59,329 nucleotides of DNA from Gammaproteobacteria bacterium CG_4_10_14_0_2_um_filter_38_22. Its GTDB lineage: Bacteria > Pseudomonadota > Gammaproteobacteria > Coxiellales > Coxiellaceae. The notes beneath the pieces are model-generated. The model saw only the letters and a list, made by a program, of their open reading frames with translations, ran no database searches and had not been told where the DNA came from. Position numbers and translations under genes: made by a program. The stretch spans positions 1 through 59,329 of the forward strand of contig PFPT01000030.1 in the NCBI GenBank assembly GCA_002793195.1. Direction: 5' to 3'. Shown piece after piece: positions 16,475 to 24,880 of this stretch (positions are counted from its first letter, which is position 1; every line of letters begins with the position of its first letter).

Positions 16475-17746
16475 TTAAAAGTTTTCAATTAAATTTTTTT
16501 GGCATGACAAAATATCACTAAGCGTTTCTCTTTCTCTCGCTAAAAAAAACTGATCTTCATGAAAAATAATTTCCGCAGGAGAACCATGACTTAAAAACTT
16601 ACCTGGTGATGCTGAAAGCCCATAAGCACCAGCATTAAAAATTACTAGGCAATCACCTGGAGAAAAAGCATCACTGCGAAAATCTCGAAGCAAAATATCA
16701 CCTGGCGTGCATAATGGCCCTGCAACTTGATAAGGTTTTTTCTCATCAGAAGGAATTGCTTTATTTTTATGGAACACTTTTGCAGTGAAATTTCGATGTA
16801 CAAATGATGCCAATCCAGAAACAGCTAAATGACAGTGCATCCCTGCATCAACCAATACATAATTTTTTCCATGACTTTTTTTAACGGAATGTACTTTTGA
16901 AATTAAACACCCTGATTCAGCAATGAGATATCGTCCAAGTTCTAAAATGAACTTTACATTTCTATTTTCTTTTTTATATTCTGAAAATAATTTATTTAAT
17001 GATGGAATCAAATTTTCAATATTAATTGCAGATTCATTTTCAAAATAAGGAACCCCTAACCCGCCACCAATATCGATTAATTTCCATTGAATACAAAATA
17101 ATTTTTCAAGATGCCTTGCAAGCGATAATATCTTTTCAACATTATTAATAATTGCGGAACAATCCAATACTCGACTCGCATTATAAACATGTATACCCTC
17201 AACAACGACATGCTTCAACTGAGCTATTTGAGGATAAGCCTGAATAAACTGCTCTAAATCAACTCCAAATTGTGTTGCCACACCACTCATTTTAATGGGT
17301 GCTTTTGCAACATAAAAATCTGGATTGATACGCACCATAATTGATATATTATGTCCACATTGTGCAGCTATAAAATCAACAAAAAAAACTTCATCAATAG
17401 ACTCACATACGATCGCTCTTATTTTTTTGTTAATGCACAAATTAAGCTCTTCTTTGGTTTTCGCAGGTCCAACAAAAATAATTTGATTGGGATGAAAACC
17501 TGATTTGAGCGCTGTTAATAGTTCATTTTTCGATGAAACTTCGCAATGAGCACCCAATACAAAAAAATACTGGCAAAGTCCTAACAAAGGATTGGCTTTC
17601 ATTGAATAATGAATATCGCATTCATCATGCAATGATTTTCTGATGGCTTTATATTTTTCCGCGATATTTTTGGTATCATATAAATAAGTGGGCGTACCAA
17701 ATCGCTTCTCAACATTCAATACTATTTTTTTCGTTATATTTTTCAT
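16475..17746 (-). CDS. PLP-dependent amino-acid decarboxylase, fold type III
   Basis: 423 residues of the diaminopimelate/ornithine decarboxylase fold: an alanine-racemase-like barrel with PLP lysine K50 in YSMKANP, HCEVSSKNEL, the phosphate-binding GGGLG (227-231), and a C-terminal domain with C346 in GPLCTPGD and Y375 in GAYG. ELGRYLIAESG (269-279) resembles the exosortase-A-associated and BtrK-like decarboxylases more than LysA (EPGR). BtrK decarboxylates glutamyl-S-ACP in butirosin biosynthesis, so an ACP-bound amino acid is a plausible substrate here, given the ACP gene 11 bases downstream. It is the first enzyme gene of the operon. A housekeeping role as LysA is less likely from the context, but not excluded. 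Confidence 0.87.
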   Translation of the reverse strand: MKNITKKIVLNVEKRFGTPTYLYDTKNIAEKYKAIRKSLHDECDIHYSMKANPLLGLCQYFFVLGAHCEVSSKNELLTALKSGFHPNQIIFVGPAKTKEELNLCINKKIRAIVCESIDEVFFVDFIAAQCGHNISIMVRINPDFYVAKAPIKMSGVATQFGVDLEQFIQAYPQIAQLKHVVVEGIHVYNASRVLDCSAIINNVEKILSLARHLEKLFCIQWKLIDIGGGLGVPYFENESAINIENLIPSLNKLFSEYKKENRNVKFILELGRYLIAESGCLISKVHSVKKSHGKNYVLVDAGMHCHLAVSGLASFVHRNFTAKVFHKNKAIPSDEKKPYQVAGPLCTPGDILLRDFRSDAFSPGDCLVIFNAGAYGLSASPGKFLSHGSPAEIIFHEDQFFLARERETLSDILSCQKNLIENF

Positions 17747-17763
17747 TGATCTTTCTTCAAAAA

Positions 17764-18171
17764 TTAAGGTTTTTTAACGTTGCCATTAATAATCGAACCG
17801 ATGACTTTTGATGTGGGATCTATCATAACGGTGCCCTTAGGGCCCAGAAAAACAATATTTCCTTTTACTTCTGTATTATTGTTGAGTGTGATTTTTTCTG
17901 CTGTGAAATTATTTTCAATTTGAATCGAATTGAATTGGCTTTTAGATGCAGTAACAGGACCACTCACATCAACCAATCCCCCAATGCGAGAACTGTCGAC
18001 TTGCAGCGGCCCTCGAACGATTACATTATCGAAATTGACTTTTTCACACCAAGTGGGACCATCATAAGTATGCGTGCCTGGCTCATGAAAACCAATCACG
18101 CTACAATTATTTGCAGCTAACGCTGAAAAAGATACTGTTATTAAAAAAATACCCACAATCATTTTTTTCAT
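17764..18171 (-). CDS. Exported protein, beta-helix-like, unknown function
   Basis: 135 residues with a clear signal peptide (MKKMIVGIFLITVSFSALA, cleavage before ANNCSV) and GGAGA seven bases before its ATG. The mature part alternates short strands with regular hydrophobic spacing (NVIVRGPLQVDSSRIGGLVDV, split here only for description) typical of the polymer-forming bactofilin/beta-helix type, and has two Cys (C23, C42) able to form a disulfide. Similar small periplasmic proteins occur in Legionella and Coxiella without known function. It lies 17 bases before the decarboxylase and could be the first gene of the biosynthetic operon or share only its promoter. No promoter could be assigned in the AT-rich 131 bases that separate it from mutL. 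Confidence 0.7.
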   Translation of the reverse strand: MKKMIVGIFLITVSFSALAANNCSVIGFHEPGTHTYDGPTWCEKVNFDNVIVRGPLQVDSSRIGGLVDVSGPVTASKSQFNSIQIENNFTAEKITLNNNTEVKGNIVFLGPKGTVMIDPTSKVIGSIINGNVKKP

Positions 18172-18302
18172 TTATTTCTCCAAAGGATGCAATCAATGAA
18201 AAAAGCATAGCGCTGTTTTTTTAAAAAAAATACTCGGGGTTTGAAAAAAAAGAAACAATAAAAGATGGACACTGTAGTATTAAAACAAGTGAATTATATT
18301 AT

Positions 18303-20042
18303 TTAACGACCACGAAAAAATAATTTATCTAGCTCGCTTATTGTGAATTGCTTCCAAGTCGGACGACCATGGTTACAACAACCACTGTTTTCTGTTTTTT
18401 CCATATCACGTAAAATGGCATTCATTTCAGGAATGGTTAATGCATGCGGCGCGCGCAATGCAGCATGACAGGCAATACTGGATAAAAATGCATTTTTATC
18501 ACTTTCTATACGCGTGCTTTTTTCAAGCATTAATAAGTCAGAAAAAATATCTTGCAACACGGTTTGAATATTTTTACTTTTAATTAACGCCGGTGTTTCA
18601 CGGACGAGAAGTTGATACTTACCTATGCAATCCATAACAAAACCCACCTCAGCAAACCAAGCAGCGTGATTTTCATAAGCATGCATTTCAGATATCGACA
18701 AATTCAAAGAAACAGGTAGTAATAAAGGCTGTTTTGGCAATACTATTTGCTTAATACTTTGTTTCATTTTTTCATATAAAATACGCTCATGTGCTGCATG
18801 CATATCAACTAAAATCATGCCGCTTTCATTCTGAGAAACAATATAAGTTTGGTGCAGTTGCGCAACAGCAAAACCAAGCGGGTAAGTTTCCTCTAGGTTT
18901 ATATGACTCGAATCAACATACAAACTTTTACAAGCCTCAATTTGCTGCGCTACCTGAAACGCCATATTGGTTTGCTTTAGCGGCATCACATCAGCATGCG
19001 CCTGCTCATTTGAAATTAAATCAAGCGATGCTTTTTCAACTGGCCGAACACTGGATAAAGCATCCTGTACGCCGCGTTTTACAAATGAAAAAAGTGTTTG
19101 CGAATCTTTAAAACGCACTGCTTGCTTACTGGGATGCACATTCACATCAACAATCAAAGGGTCTATTTCAAGATATAATAAAAAAGCAGGATGGCGCCCA
19201 TGAAACAACACATCCCGATAAGCTTCACGTATTGCATGCGTAATTACCTTATCCCGCACAAAACGGCCATTGATATAAATCATCTGCATATCAGCCTGCC
19301 CGCGGGAATAACGCGGCTCAGCAATCCAACCAGTTAGTTGCATTCCAGCATGCACATACGCCATGTGTAATGCATGCAACATAAATTCACTTCCAAAAAT
19401 AATAGCAATGCGTTTTTCTTCATCTGCAATATGCTTTGCAGGATAAACCGAAAAAATTTCTTTGTCGTTATGTATTAACTGAAACCCCACATCCATTTTG
19501 CTTAATGCCAATCGATGCATCATAGTTTCAATATGCTGAAATTCGGTGCGCTCTGTTTTTAAAAACTTTTTTCTCGCCGGTGTTTGAAAAAACAAATCAG
19601 CCACTTCAACTGTCGTACCCACAGGATGTGAAGTAGGCATAGGTGAATCCAATTCACCTTGCCAATTATTTTTAATGCAAAAACCAGAATCGCTTTGCTT
19701 TGTTGCCGAAATCATTTTCAATCGAGAAACAGAAGCAATACTGGCCAACGCCTCTCCACGAAAACCCAAGCTAATGACGCGCATTAAATCATCATAAGAC
19801 TGTATTTTACTGGTAGCATGTCGCTTTAACGCCAAGGTTAAATCATCCGGATGAATACCATCGCCATCATCTCTAATACGAATAAACGTTTGCCCACCAT
19901 TTTGAATTTCAACGATAATATTTTTTGCATTCGCATCCAAACTATTTTCAATTAATTCTTTAACAACAGAAGCAGGTCTTTCTACAACCTCGCCTGCTGC
20001 AATTTGATTCGTTAAAACTGAATCTAAGATTTGAATTCTCAT
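18303..20042 (-). CDS. mutL: DNA mismatch repair protein MutL
   Basis: 579 residues. The N-terminal GHKL ATPase is complete: IAAGEVVERPASVVKELIENS, DDGDGI, and GFRGEALASI. The C-terminal dimerisation domain holds D413-M-H415-A-A-H-E419-R-I-L-Y-E424, which fits the endonuclease metal motif DQHA(x)2E(x)4E except for Met in place of Gln, so this is probably a nicking MutL, as expected where MutH and Dam-directed repair are absent. It couples MutS mismatch recognition to strand removal. It is the last gene of the conserved nnrD-tsaE-amidase-mutL series, seven bases after the amidase gene. In many gammaproteobacteria miaA follows mutL; here miaA is at 55.4 kb. Confidence 0.97.
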   Translation of the reverse strand: MRIQILDSVLTNQIAAGEVVERPASVVKELIENSLDANAKNIIVEIQNGGQTFIRIRDDGDGIHPDDLTLALKRHATSKIQSYDDLMRVISLGFRGEALASIASVSRLKMISATKQSDSGFCIKNNWQGELDSPMPTSHPVGTTVEVADLFFQTPARKKFLKTERTEFQHIETMMHRLALSKMDVGFQLIHNDKEIFSVYPAKHIADEEKRIAIIFGSEFMLHALHMAYVHAGMQLTGWIAEPRYSRGQADMQMIYINGRFVRDKVITHAIREAYRDVLFHGRHPAFLLYLEIDPLIVDVNVHPSKQAVRFKDSQTLFSFVKRGVQDALSSVRPVEKASLDLISNEQAHADVMPLKQTNMAFQVAQQIEACKSLYVDSSHINLEETYPLGFAVAQLHQTYIVSQNESGMILVDMHAAHERILYEKMKQSIKQIVLPKQPLLLPVSLNLSISEMHAYENHAAWFAEVGFVMDCIGKYQLLVRETPALIKSKNIQTVLQDIFSDLLMLEKSTRIESDKNAFLSSIACHAALRAPHALTIPEMNAILRDMEKTENSGCCNHGRPTWKQFTISELDKLFFRGR

Positions 20043-20049
20043 TTTACGC

Positions 20050-21264
20050 TCATGCTATTTTTTTATTTGGATGTTGTCGCCAATAACTTAACCATGTCCC
20101 ACGCGGCGAATAATGCGCAAAATATTCTGTAATGCCACGCATTAATGATTCTGCTAATTCATTTTGATAAGCCATACTTCTCAAGCGGCGTTCTTCATGC
20201 GGATTTGATAAAAAGCCAGTTTCAACTAGCAAAGATGGAATGTCGGGTGACTTCAACACGACAAATGCCGCTTGTTCAACACGATCATGATGCAATCTAG
20301 CAATGGGTTTTACTTTTTGTAGAATATCACCCCCCATTTCCAAGCTGGAACGAATGGTTGCCGACTGTGATAAATTAATAAGCACTGATTTCAACATATG
20401 TGATTTATCATTCAAATGCACCCCACCCATTAATTCAGATGCATTTTCCCGTGTCGCTAACCAACGCGCTGCTTCGCTCGTCGCACCACGCTGCGACAAA
20501 GCAAAAACAGAAACACCCCGTGCTTTTGTGTTCCGCCATTTATCAGCATGAATTGCAATAAACATATCAGCATGGTCTTTTCTTGCAATTTGTAGTCGTT
20601 GACGTAATGTTAAATAATAATCACCTTTACGTGTTAACATTGCTTTATAACCTGGCTGACTATCAATCCATTGTTGTAGTTTTTTAGAAATAGAAAGCAC
20701 TACATTTTTTTCTTTTGTACCCCCAATGCCAGTTGCGCCAGGATCTTTTCCACCATGACCTGGATCAATGACAACAATCACATCACGATAACGCTTTATG
20801 TTTGGCTCATTAATCACAACAGGATGTGTGTATTTTTGTGTTTGCAAAGACCAAGAAATCCGTGATTTTTTTTCTTTTCGAGAGAAAATAATTTGCAATC
20901 TGGGTTGATGTGATACCGGCGGTAATTTGATCACGCGCGCAATCACGCCTGAATGCAACACAAAAACCAAACGCAATATGCCATCATGGTGTAGCGCATA
21001 TTTAAAACCAGAAATCATTGCATTATTGTGTGTTTGCAATATGAGTCGCCTGAACGTTTTGACATTTTTTAGATCCAACACAAAACGATCAGGATGACTT
21101 AATACAAATAAGCGATACTGTGTTGCAGATGACAAATATAATGTCGTGCGCATATCATGAGAAAAGTTTTGCGTAACCATATTGTGTAAAATAATCGGCT
21201 TTGCAAACAGTGATAATGCTGTGCCCCATAATATAATCAATAGAAAAAATCGTTTCATGAGCAT
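20050..21264 (-). CDS. amiB: N-acetylmuramoyl-L-alanine amidase with AMIN domain
   Basis: 404 residues with a hydrophobic export signal at the N-terminus. Residues about 25-130 form an AMIN domain that targets septal peptidoglycan, and residues about 165-395 form the Amidase_3 zinc hydrolase: VVIDPGHGGKDPGA (first zinc His), EKNVVLSIS (Glu), FIAIHADKW (second His) and SLLVETGFLSN (catalytic Glu). It cleaves the bond between N-acetylmuramic acid and L-alanine in the periplasm during daughter-cell separation. The order tsaE-amidase-mutL matches the E. coli yjeE-amiB-mutL locus, hence the symbol; AmiC is the alternative name for AMIN-bearing homologues. No LysM repeats follow the catalytic domain, unlike E. 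coli AmiB. Confidence 0.93.
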   Translation of the reverse strand: MLMKRFFLLIILWGTALSLFAKPIILHNMVTQNFSHDMRTTLYLSSATQYRLFVLSHPDRFVLDLKNVKTFRRLILQTHNNAMISGFKYALHHDGILRLVFVLHSGVIARVIKLPPVSHQPRLQIIFSRKEKKSRISWSLQTQKYTHPVVINEPNIKRYRDVIVVIDPGHGGKDPGATGIGGTKEKNVVLSISKKLQQWIDSQPGYKAMLTRKGDYYLTLRQRLQIARKDHADMFIAIHADKWRNTKARGVSVFALSQRGATSEAARWLATRENASELMGGVHLNDKSHMLKSVLINLSQSATIRSSLEMGGDILQKVKPIARLHHDRVEQAAFVVLKSPDIPSLLVETGFLSNPHEERRLRSMAYQNELAESLMRGITEYFAHYSPRGTWLSYWRQHPNKKIA

Positions 21265-21278
21265 TCCCTAATCACAAC

Positions 21279-21698
21279 TTACTCGCACATCTCTAAAATT
21301 CTTCCCTTTCCATCCGACGGGATTTTTAATGCCCATGAGAATTGTGGTTTTGGCAACCAATCTGCAGCATGTGACGCCCATTCAATTAACGCAATGGTAT
21401 TTGCGCTGAAATAATCACGAAAACCCATTTCTTCTAATTCAAACGGATCTTTAATTCGATACAAATCAGCATGCAAAATGACAACATCATTTACAACATA
21501 AGTTTCAACTAAGGTATACGTTGGACTTTTTACCAAACCGGTATAGCCACATCCCCGTAAAAAACCTTTTACAAAAGTGGTTTTGCCTGCGCCCAACTGA
21601 CCTTCTAAATAAATATGACACGGCGCCTGAATTTGCAGCGCCAATTTTGCCGCTGTATTTTCCGTTTCTTCCGGTGTATTCAATAAAATTGTTTTCAT
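21279..21698 (-). CDS. tsaE: tRNA t6A biosynthesis ATPase TsaE
   Basis: 139 residues with Walker A GQLGAGKTTFVKGFL and the conserved SPTYTLVETY and HADLYR motifs. TsaE is the ATPase that, with TsaB and TsaD, forms N6-threonylcarbamoyladenosine at position 37 of ANN-decoding tRNAs. Its partner tsaD is in this window at 26333-27340; tsaB is not. It lies 14 bases after the amidase stop on the same strand and 16 bases from nnrD, so the four genes nnrD, tsaE, amidase and mutL are very probably one transcript. Length and motifs are those of a standard single-domain family member. Confidence 0.96.
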   Translation of the reverse strand: MKTILLNTPEETENTAAKLALQIQAPCHIYLEGQLGAGKTTFVKGFLRGCGYTGLVKSPTYTLVETYVVNDVVILHADLYRIKDPFELEEMGFRDYFSANTIALIEWASHAADWLPKPQFSWALKIPSDGKGRILEMCE

Positions 21699-21714
21699 GA
21701 TTATCGTCTAAAAA

Positions 21715-22551
21715 TTATATGCTGGGGTTAACTAACTTTCTAAGATACGGCATTAAATCACTTGCCAATAATCCACGCTCGCCCAATTGGTAAGCAGCTT
21801 GATCGCCCGCCATTGCATGCAATAAAACACCTGTTTTTGCCGCAGATAATAATGAAAAGTGCTGCGCCAATAAGCCACCAATCACACCGCTAAGCACATC
21901 GCCCATGCCTGCTGTTGCCATACCAGGATTTCCAGCATGACAAATAAAAGGCAATTCATCTGCAAATTGAATCAAAGTGCCAGCACCTTTTAATACAATC
22001 ACGCCAGCATATTGATCACATAACTTATCAACAGCAACAGCGCGATCTGATTGTACTTGTTCAACCGTGCAATGCAATAAACGCGCTGCTTCACCGACGT
22101 GCGGCGTTAAGATCCAATGATTATTCTTTTGTGGTGACGCACTCAACAAATTCAATGCATCAGCATCTACCACTTTAGGCTGCGTTGCTTGCAATGCTGC
22201 TTGGAATAAACGGCGAGACCAGTCACTTTTTCCCAAACCAGGCCCAAGCACAATCACGGTGGCTTTTTTCAGTAAAGGTAATAAATCAGCCGCCTGATTC
22301 ACAGCGTGACACATTATTTCAGGAGAAGACGCAGTCACAGAAGTAACATGCTCTGCGTGGGTTGCCACACTCACCAAACCGGCGCCTACATACAGCGCAG
22401 CTTCAGCAGCCAAATGAACCGCCCCACCCATACCAAAATCACCCCCGATGACTAACACATGTCCAAAATCACCTTTATGGGCATCACGCTCGCGCCGAAC
22501 AAATTGTTGTGACAGTAATTGCCAATCCAAATTCTGGTACAATGCGCTCAT
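21715..22551 (-). CDS. nnrD: ADP-dependent NAD(P)H-hydrate dehydratase
   Basis: 278 residues of the ribokinase-like NnrD fold, with VLVIGGDFGMGGA near the start, VLGPGLGKSDW, the HVGEAARL segment and the nucleotide-binding NPGMATAGMGDVLSG. It repairs damaged NADHX/NADPHX by ADP-dependent dehydration. The N-terminal epimerase domain (NnrE) found in the fused E. coli Nnr/YjeF is absent, so the epimerase must be encoded elsewhere or is missing. It is the first gene of the minus-strand tsaE-amidase-mutL operon and starts 16 bases from the divergent queG start; both promoters must therefore overlap the opposing coding region. Confidence 0.94.
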   Translation of the reverse strand: MSALYQNLDWQLLSQQFVRRERDAHKGDFGHVLVIGGDFGMGGAVHLAAEAALYVGAGLVSVATHAEHVTSVTASSPEIMCHAVNQAADLLPLLKKATVIVLGPGLGKSDWSRRLFQAALQATQPKVVDADALNLLSASPQKNNHWILTPHVGEAARLLHCTVEQVQSDRAVAVDKLCDQYAGVIVLKGAGTLIQFADELPFICHAGNPGMATAGMGDVLSGVIGGLLAQHFSLLSAAKTGVLLHAMAGDQAAYQLGERGLLASDLMPYLRKLVNPSI

Positions 22552-22567
22552 TAATGGGGGTACTCAT

Positions 22568-23638
22568 ATGCCGTCTATTCACTCGATTGATTTTACAGAA
22601 TTAACAGCCCAGATCAAAGCATGGTCGCTCGAGTTGGGTTTTGGGCAAATTGGCATCACAAGTTGTGAAACGGATGATGCTGATGACAAATTACAAGCCT
22701 GGTTAAATAAGCAATATCATGGCGAAATGCGATATATGGAAAATAATCGCGACTTACGTAAAAATCCTGAAAAACTGGTGCCAGGCATATCACGCATTAT
22801 TGCTGTACGCATGGATTATCTCGCTGAAGATCATCAAAGCACACAAATACTAGCCCAAAAAAATAAGGCCTATATCTCACGTTACGCCCTAGGTCGTGAT
22901 TACCATAAAGTATTGCGAAAACGCTTAACGCAATTAGCTAAAAAAATAAATGATAAAATGCTGACTGAAAATTTTATTTATCGCGCCTTCACTGATAGCG
23001 CTCCCATTTTCGAACGTCATTTAGCACAAAAAGCAGGTATCGGCTGGATCGGAAAAAATACCATGCTAATGAACCAACAAGCAGGGTCTTATTTTTTTCT
23101 AGGCGAATTATTTACAAACTTACCTTTGATAATTGATGACCCCTTTCCCACTACGCATTGCGGCAGCTGCACTACCTGCATTGACATTTGTCCAACCAAA
23201 GCGATTGTAGCACCGTACCAAATTGATGCGCGCAAATGTATTTCATACCTAACCATTGAACATAAAGGCTCAATTGATCCCGAATTACGATCCCAAATGG
23301 GCAATCGTATTTATGGTTGCGATGATTGCCAATTATTTTGCCCTTGGAATAAATTTGCCAAATTCACACAAGAAAAAGATTTCCAACCTCGACATCATTT
23401 AAAGCATGCAGACTTAATTGAATTATTTGCATGGGATGAAAATACTTTTTTAACAAAAACAGCAGGCTCAGCGATGCGACGCGCCGGATATGAAAGTTGG
23501 TTACGCAATATCGCCATTGCATTGGGTAATGCAGAAAAATCTCCGGGAATCATTTCTGCTTTGCAATCACGAGAAAATCATTCGTCTGATATTGTGCGCG
23601 AACATGTCAAATGGGCACTGGATAAACAAAACACATAA
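22568..23638 (+). CDS. queG: Epoxyqueuosine reductase QueG
   Basis: 356 residues from ATG 22568, preceded by a GGGGG ribosome-binding site; a longer in-frame extension to 22448 would overlap nnrD and is not needed. A cobalamin-binding N-terminal domain (GFGQIGIT ... YHGEMRYM) is followed by two 4Fe-4S cluster motifs, CGSCTTCIDICPTKAI and GCDDCQLFCPWN, and a C-terminal HEAT-like helical part with AMRRAGYESWLRN. QueG performs the last step of queuosine synthesis in tRNA wobble positions. Tgt, which inserts the precursor base, is in this window at 50 kb. Its stop is only five bases from the convergent permease stop. Confidence 0.96.
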   Translation: MPSIHSIDFTELTAQIKAWSLELGFGQIGITSCETDDADDKLQAWLNKQYHGEMRYMENNRDLRKNPEKLVPGISRIIAVRMDYLAEDHQSTQILAQKNKAYISRYALGRDYHKVLRKRLTQLAKKINDKMLTENFIYRAFTDSAPIFERHLAQKAGIGWIGKNTMLMNQQAGSYFFLGELFTNLPLIIDDPFPTTHCGSCTTCIDICPTKAIVAPYQIDARKCISYLTIEHKGSIDPELRSQMGNRIYGCDDCQLFCPWNKFAKFTQEKDFQPRHHLKHADLIELFAWDENTFLTKTAGSAMRRAGYESWLRNIAIALGNAEKSPGIISALQSRENHSSDIVREHVKWALDKQNT

Positions 23639-23643
23639 AAAAG

Positions 23644-24873
23644 TTACTTAACGGGTATACCTAAAATAACAACCGACACCATCATCATAAATAAAAAAGT
23701 ATAAAATAGTGTTTTGAGTATTCGGTGCTTAATTTGAGTTAATTTTTTAAGATTTAGCAAGGTAAGCATAATCTCAAATGCATAATATATTGCAAAAGCT
23801 TTTGACGCGATACTTACAATTTGATAAATATTGGTAGTCCATATCAACACCATAGCTGCAGATGAAATAAACAAATAACTATCATTCACTGATACTTTTT
23901 GATGCGTTGCTTCTGCCAACAACCCACCACTACCAACGGTATCCGCAATAGCCGCGCTCAATTGACTCATCACGGCAGCAATAATAATCAACACCCCCAA
24001 AACAGGCGCAAGAATATAAGATAGTTCTATAATTGCTGTGTCTGTGATGTGATTAATACGATTAAAAATAATCATTACCAACGCTAAAAATAAAATATAG
24101 ATTGCACCGGAAATCCATTGCGCATATCGCATCGTTTTAATTCTCAAAGCAGCGCTGTATTTATTTCCGATATAACGCGATGTTTCAAATCCCTGAACAA
24201 TAATCACCATGCCCAACACTTTACGAAAAGCAATCCACCCTGATTCATGTGAAGAGATGGTTAATACCCAATCCCCTTTTAAAAATAAATGTCCATTATA
24301 AAATATAGACGCCATTAACAATGCAAATATAATCGCTAATTTCACATCGACTGAATAAGTCTCCAAAAATTCAAGCATAGAAAATCCACGAAACTTACCA
24401 AGTAATCCAATAAGCAATAACAATGCGGTAGTTAGTATGTTCTTATAAATCGAATTTGAAATACCCAAACCATCTAAAACAAAAACAGATAAAAATTTTA
24501 AATAAAAGGCAATGGAAATAATATAAGCGATGCCTAAAATAAAACGAGCCAATGTTTCAATTCGCTTACTCCACGATGTAACTGACGCCTCGCTGAGTAA
24601 AGGCTCTACATAGTGAATATTAAAACGCAAACTTGAACCAATTGCATAAGCAAAAACAACAATAAAAATCATCATGAATAACGCCCATTGACCTGATGCC
24701 AACACAAGCAATGGCGCAGAAATTAAAAATCCACTACCAATGATAGAAGCCAAAGGGGTTACCGTTGCACGCCAATAAGATGATGAACGCATTTTTTTAC
24801 TGAAAAAAAATATCAGCGCAATGGCCGTGGCAAAAACAACGATGACATTACTTAAATAAAATATATTCTGCAT
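23644..24873 (-). CDS. APC/LeuT-fold-like membrane permease, substrate unknown
   Basis: 409 residues with about eleven or twelve hydrophobic segments. The first segments carry SIIGSGFLISAPLL, recalling the helix-1 GxGIF motif of amino-acid/polyamine permeases, with a broken first helix as in the LeuT fold. A second glycine-rich helix (SAAIADTVGSGG) precedes the last third. It does not match a specific transporter I can name; proteins of this kind in Legionellales are usually left as hypothetical membrane proteins or grouped with amino-acid permeases. It is transcribed on the minus strand seven bases after the MBL/rhodanese pair, so it may be co-transcribed with the sulfur genes, but no functional link follows from sequence. 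Confidence 0.7.
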   Translation of the reverse strand: MQNIFYLSNVIVVFATAIALIFFFSKKMRSSSYWRATVTPLASIIGSGFLISAPLLVLASGQWALFMMIFIVVFAYAIGSSLRFNIHYVEPLLSEASVTSWSKRIETLARFILGIAYIISIAFYLKFLSVFVLDGLGISNSIYKNILTTALLLLIGLLGKFRGFSMLEFLETYSVDVKLAIIFALLMASIFYNGHLFLKGDWVLTISSHESGWIAFRKVLGMVIIVQGFETSRYIGNKYSAALRIKTMRYAQWISGAIYILFLALVMIIFNRINHITDTAIIELSYILAPVLGVLIIIAAVMSQLSAAIADTVGSGGLLAEATHQKVSVNDSYLFISSAAMVLIWTTNIYQIVSIASKAFAIYYAFEIMLTLLNLKKLTQIKHRILKTLFYTFLFMMMVSVVILGIPVK

Positions 24874-24880
24874 AGCTGCG

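Noticed and set aside
18172-18302. Possible terminator or promoter between mutL and the exported protein gene
   Set aside because: Only long A/T tracts and a weak AGCGCT palindrome are present; no stem with T tract or well-spaced promoter could be supported.
22448-22567. N-terminal extension of queG
   Set aside because: It overlaps nnrD and lies outside the QueG homology; ATG 22568 has GGGGG upstream.
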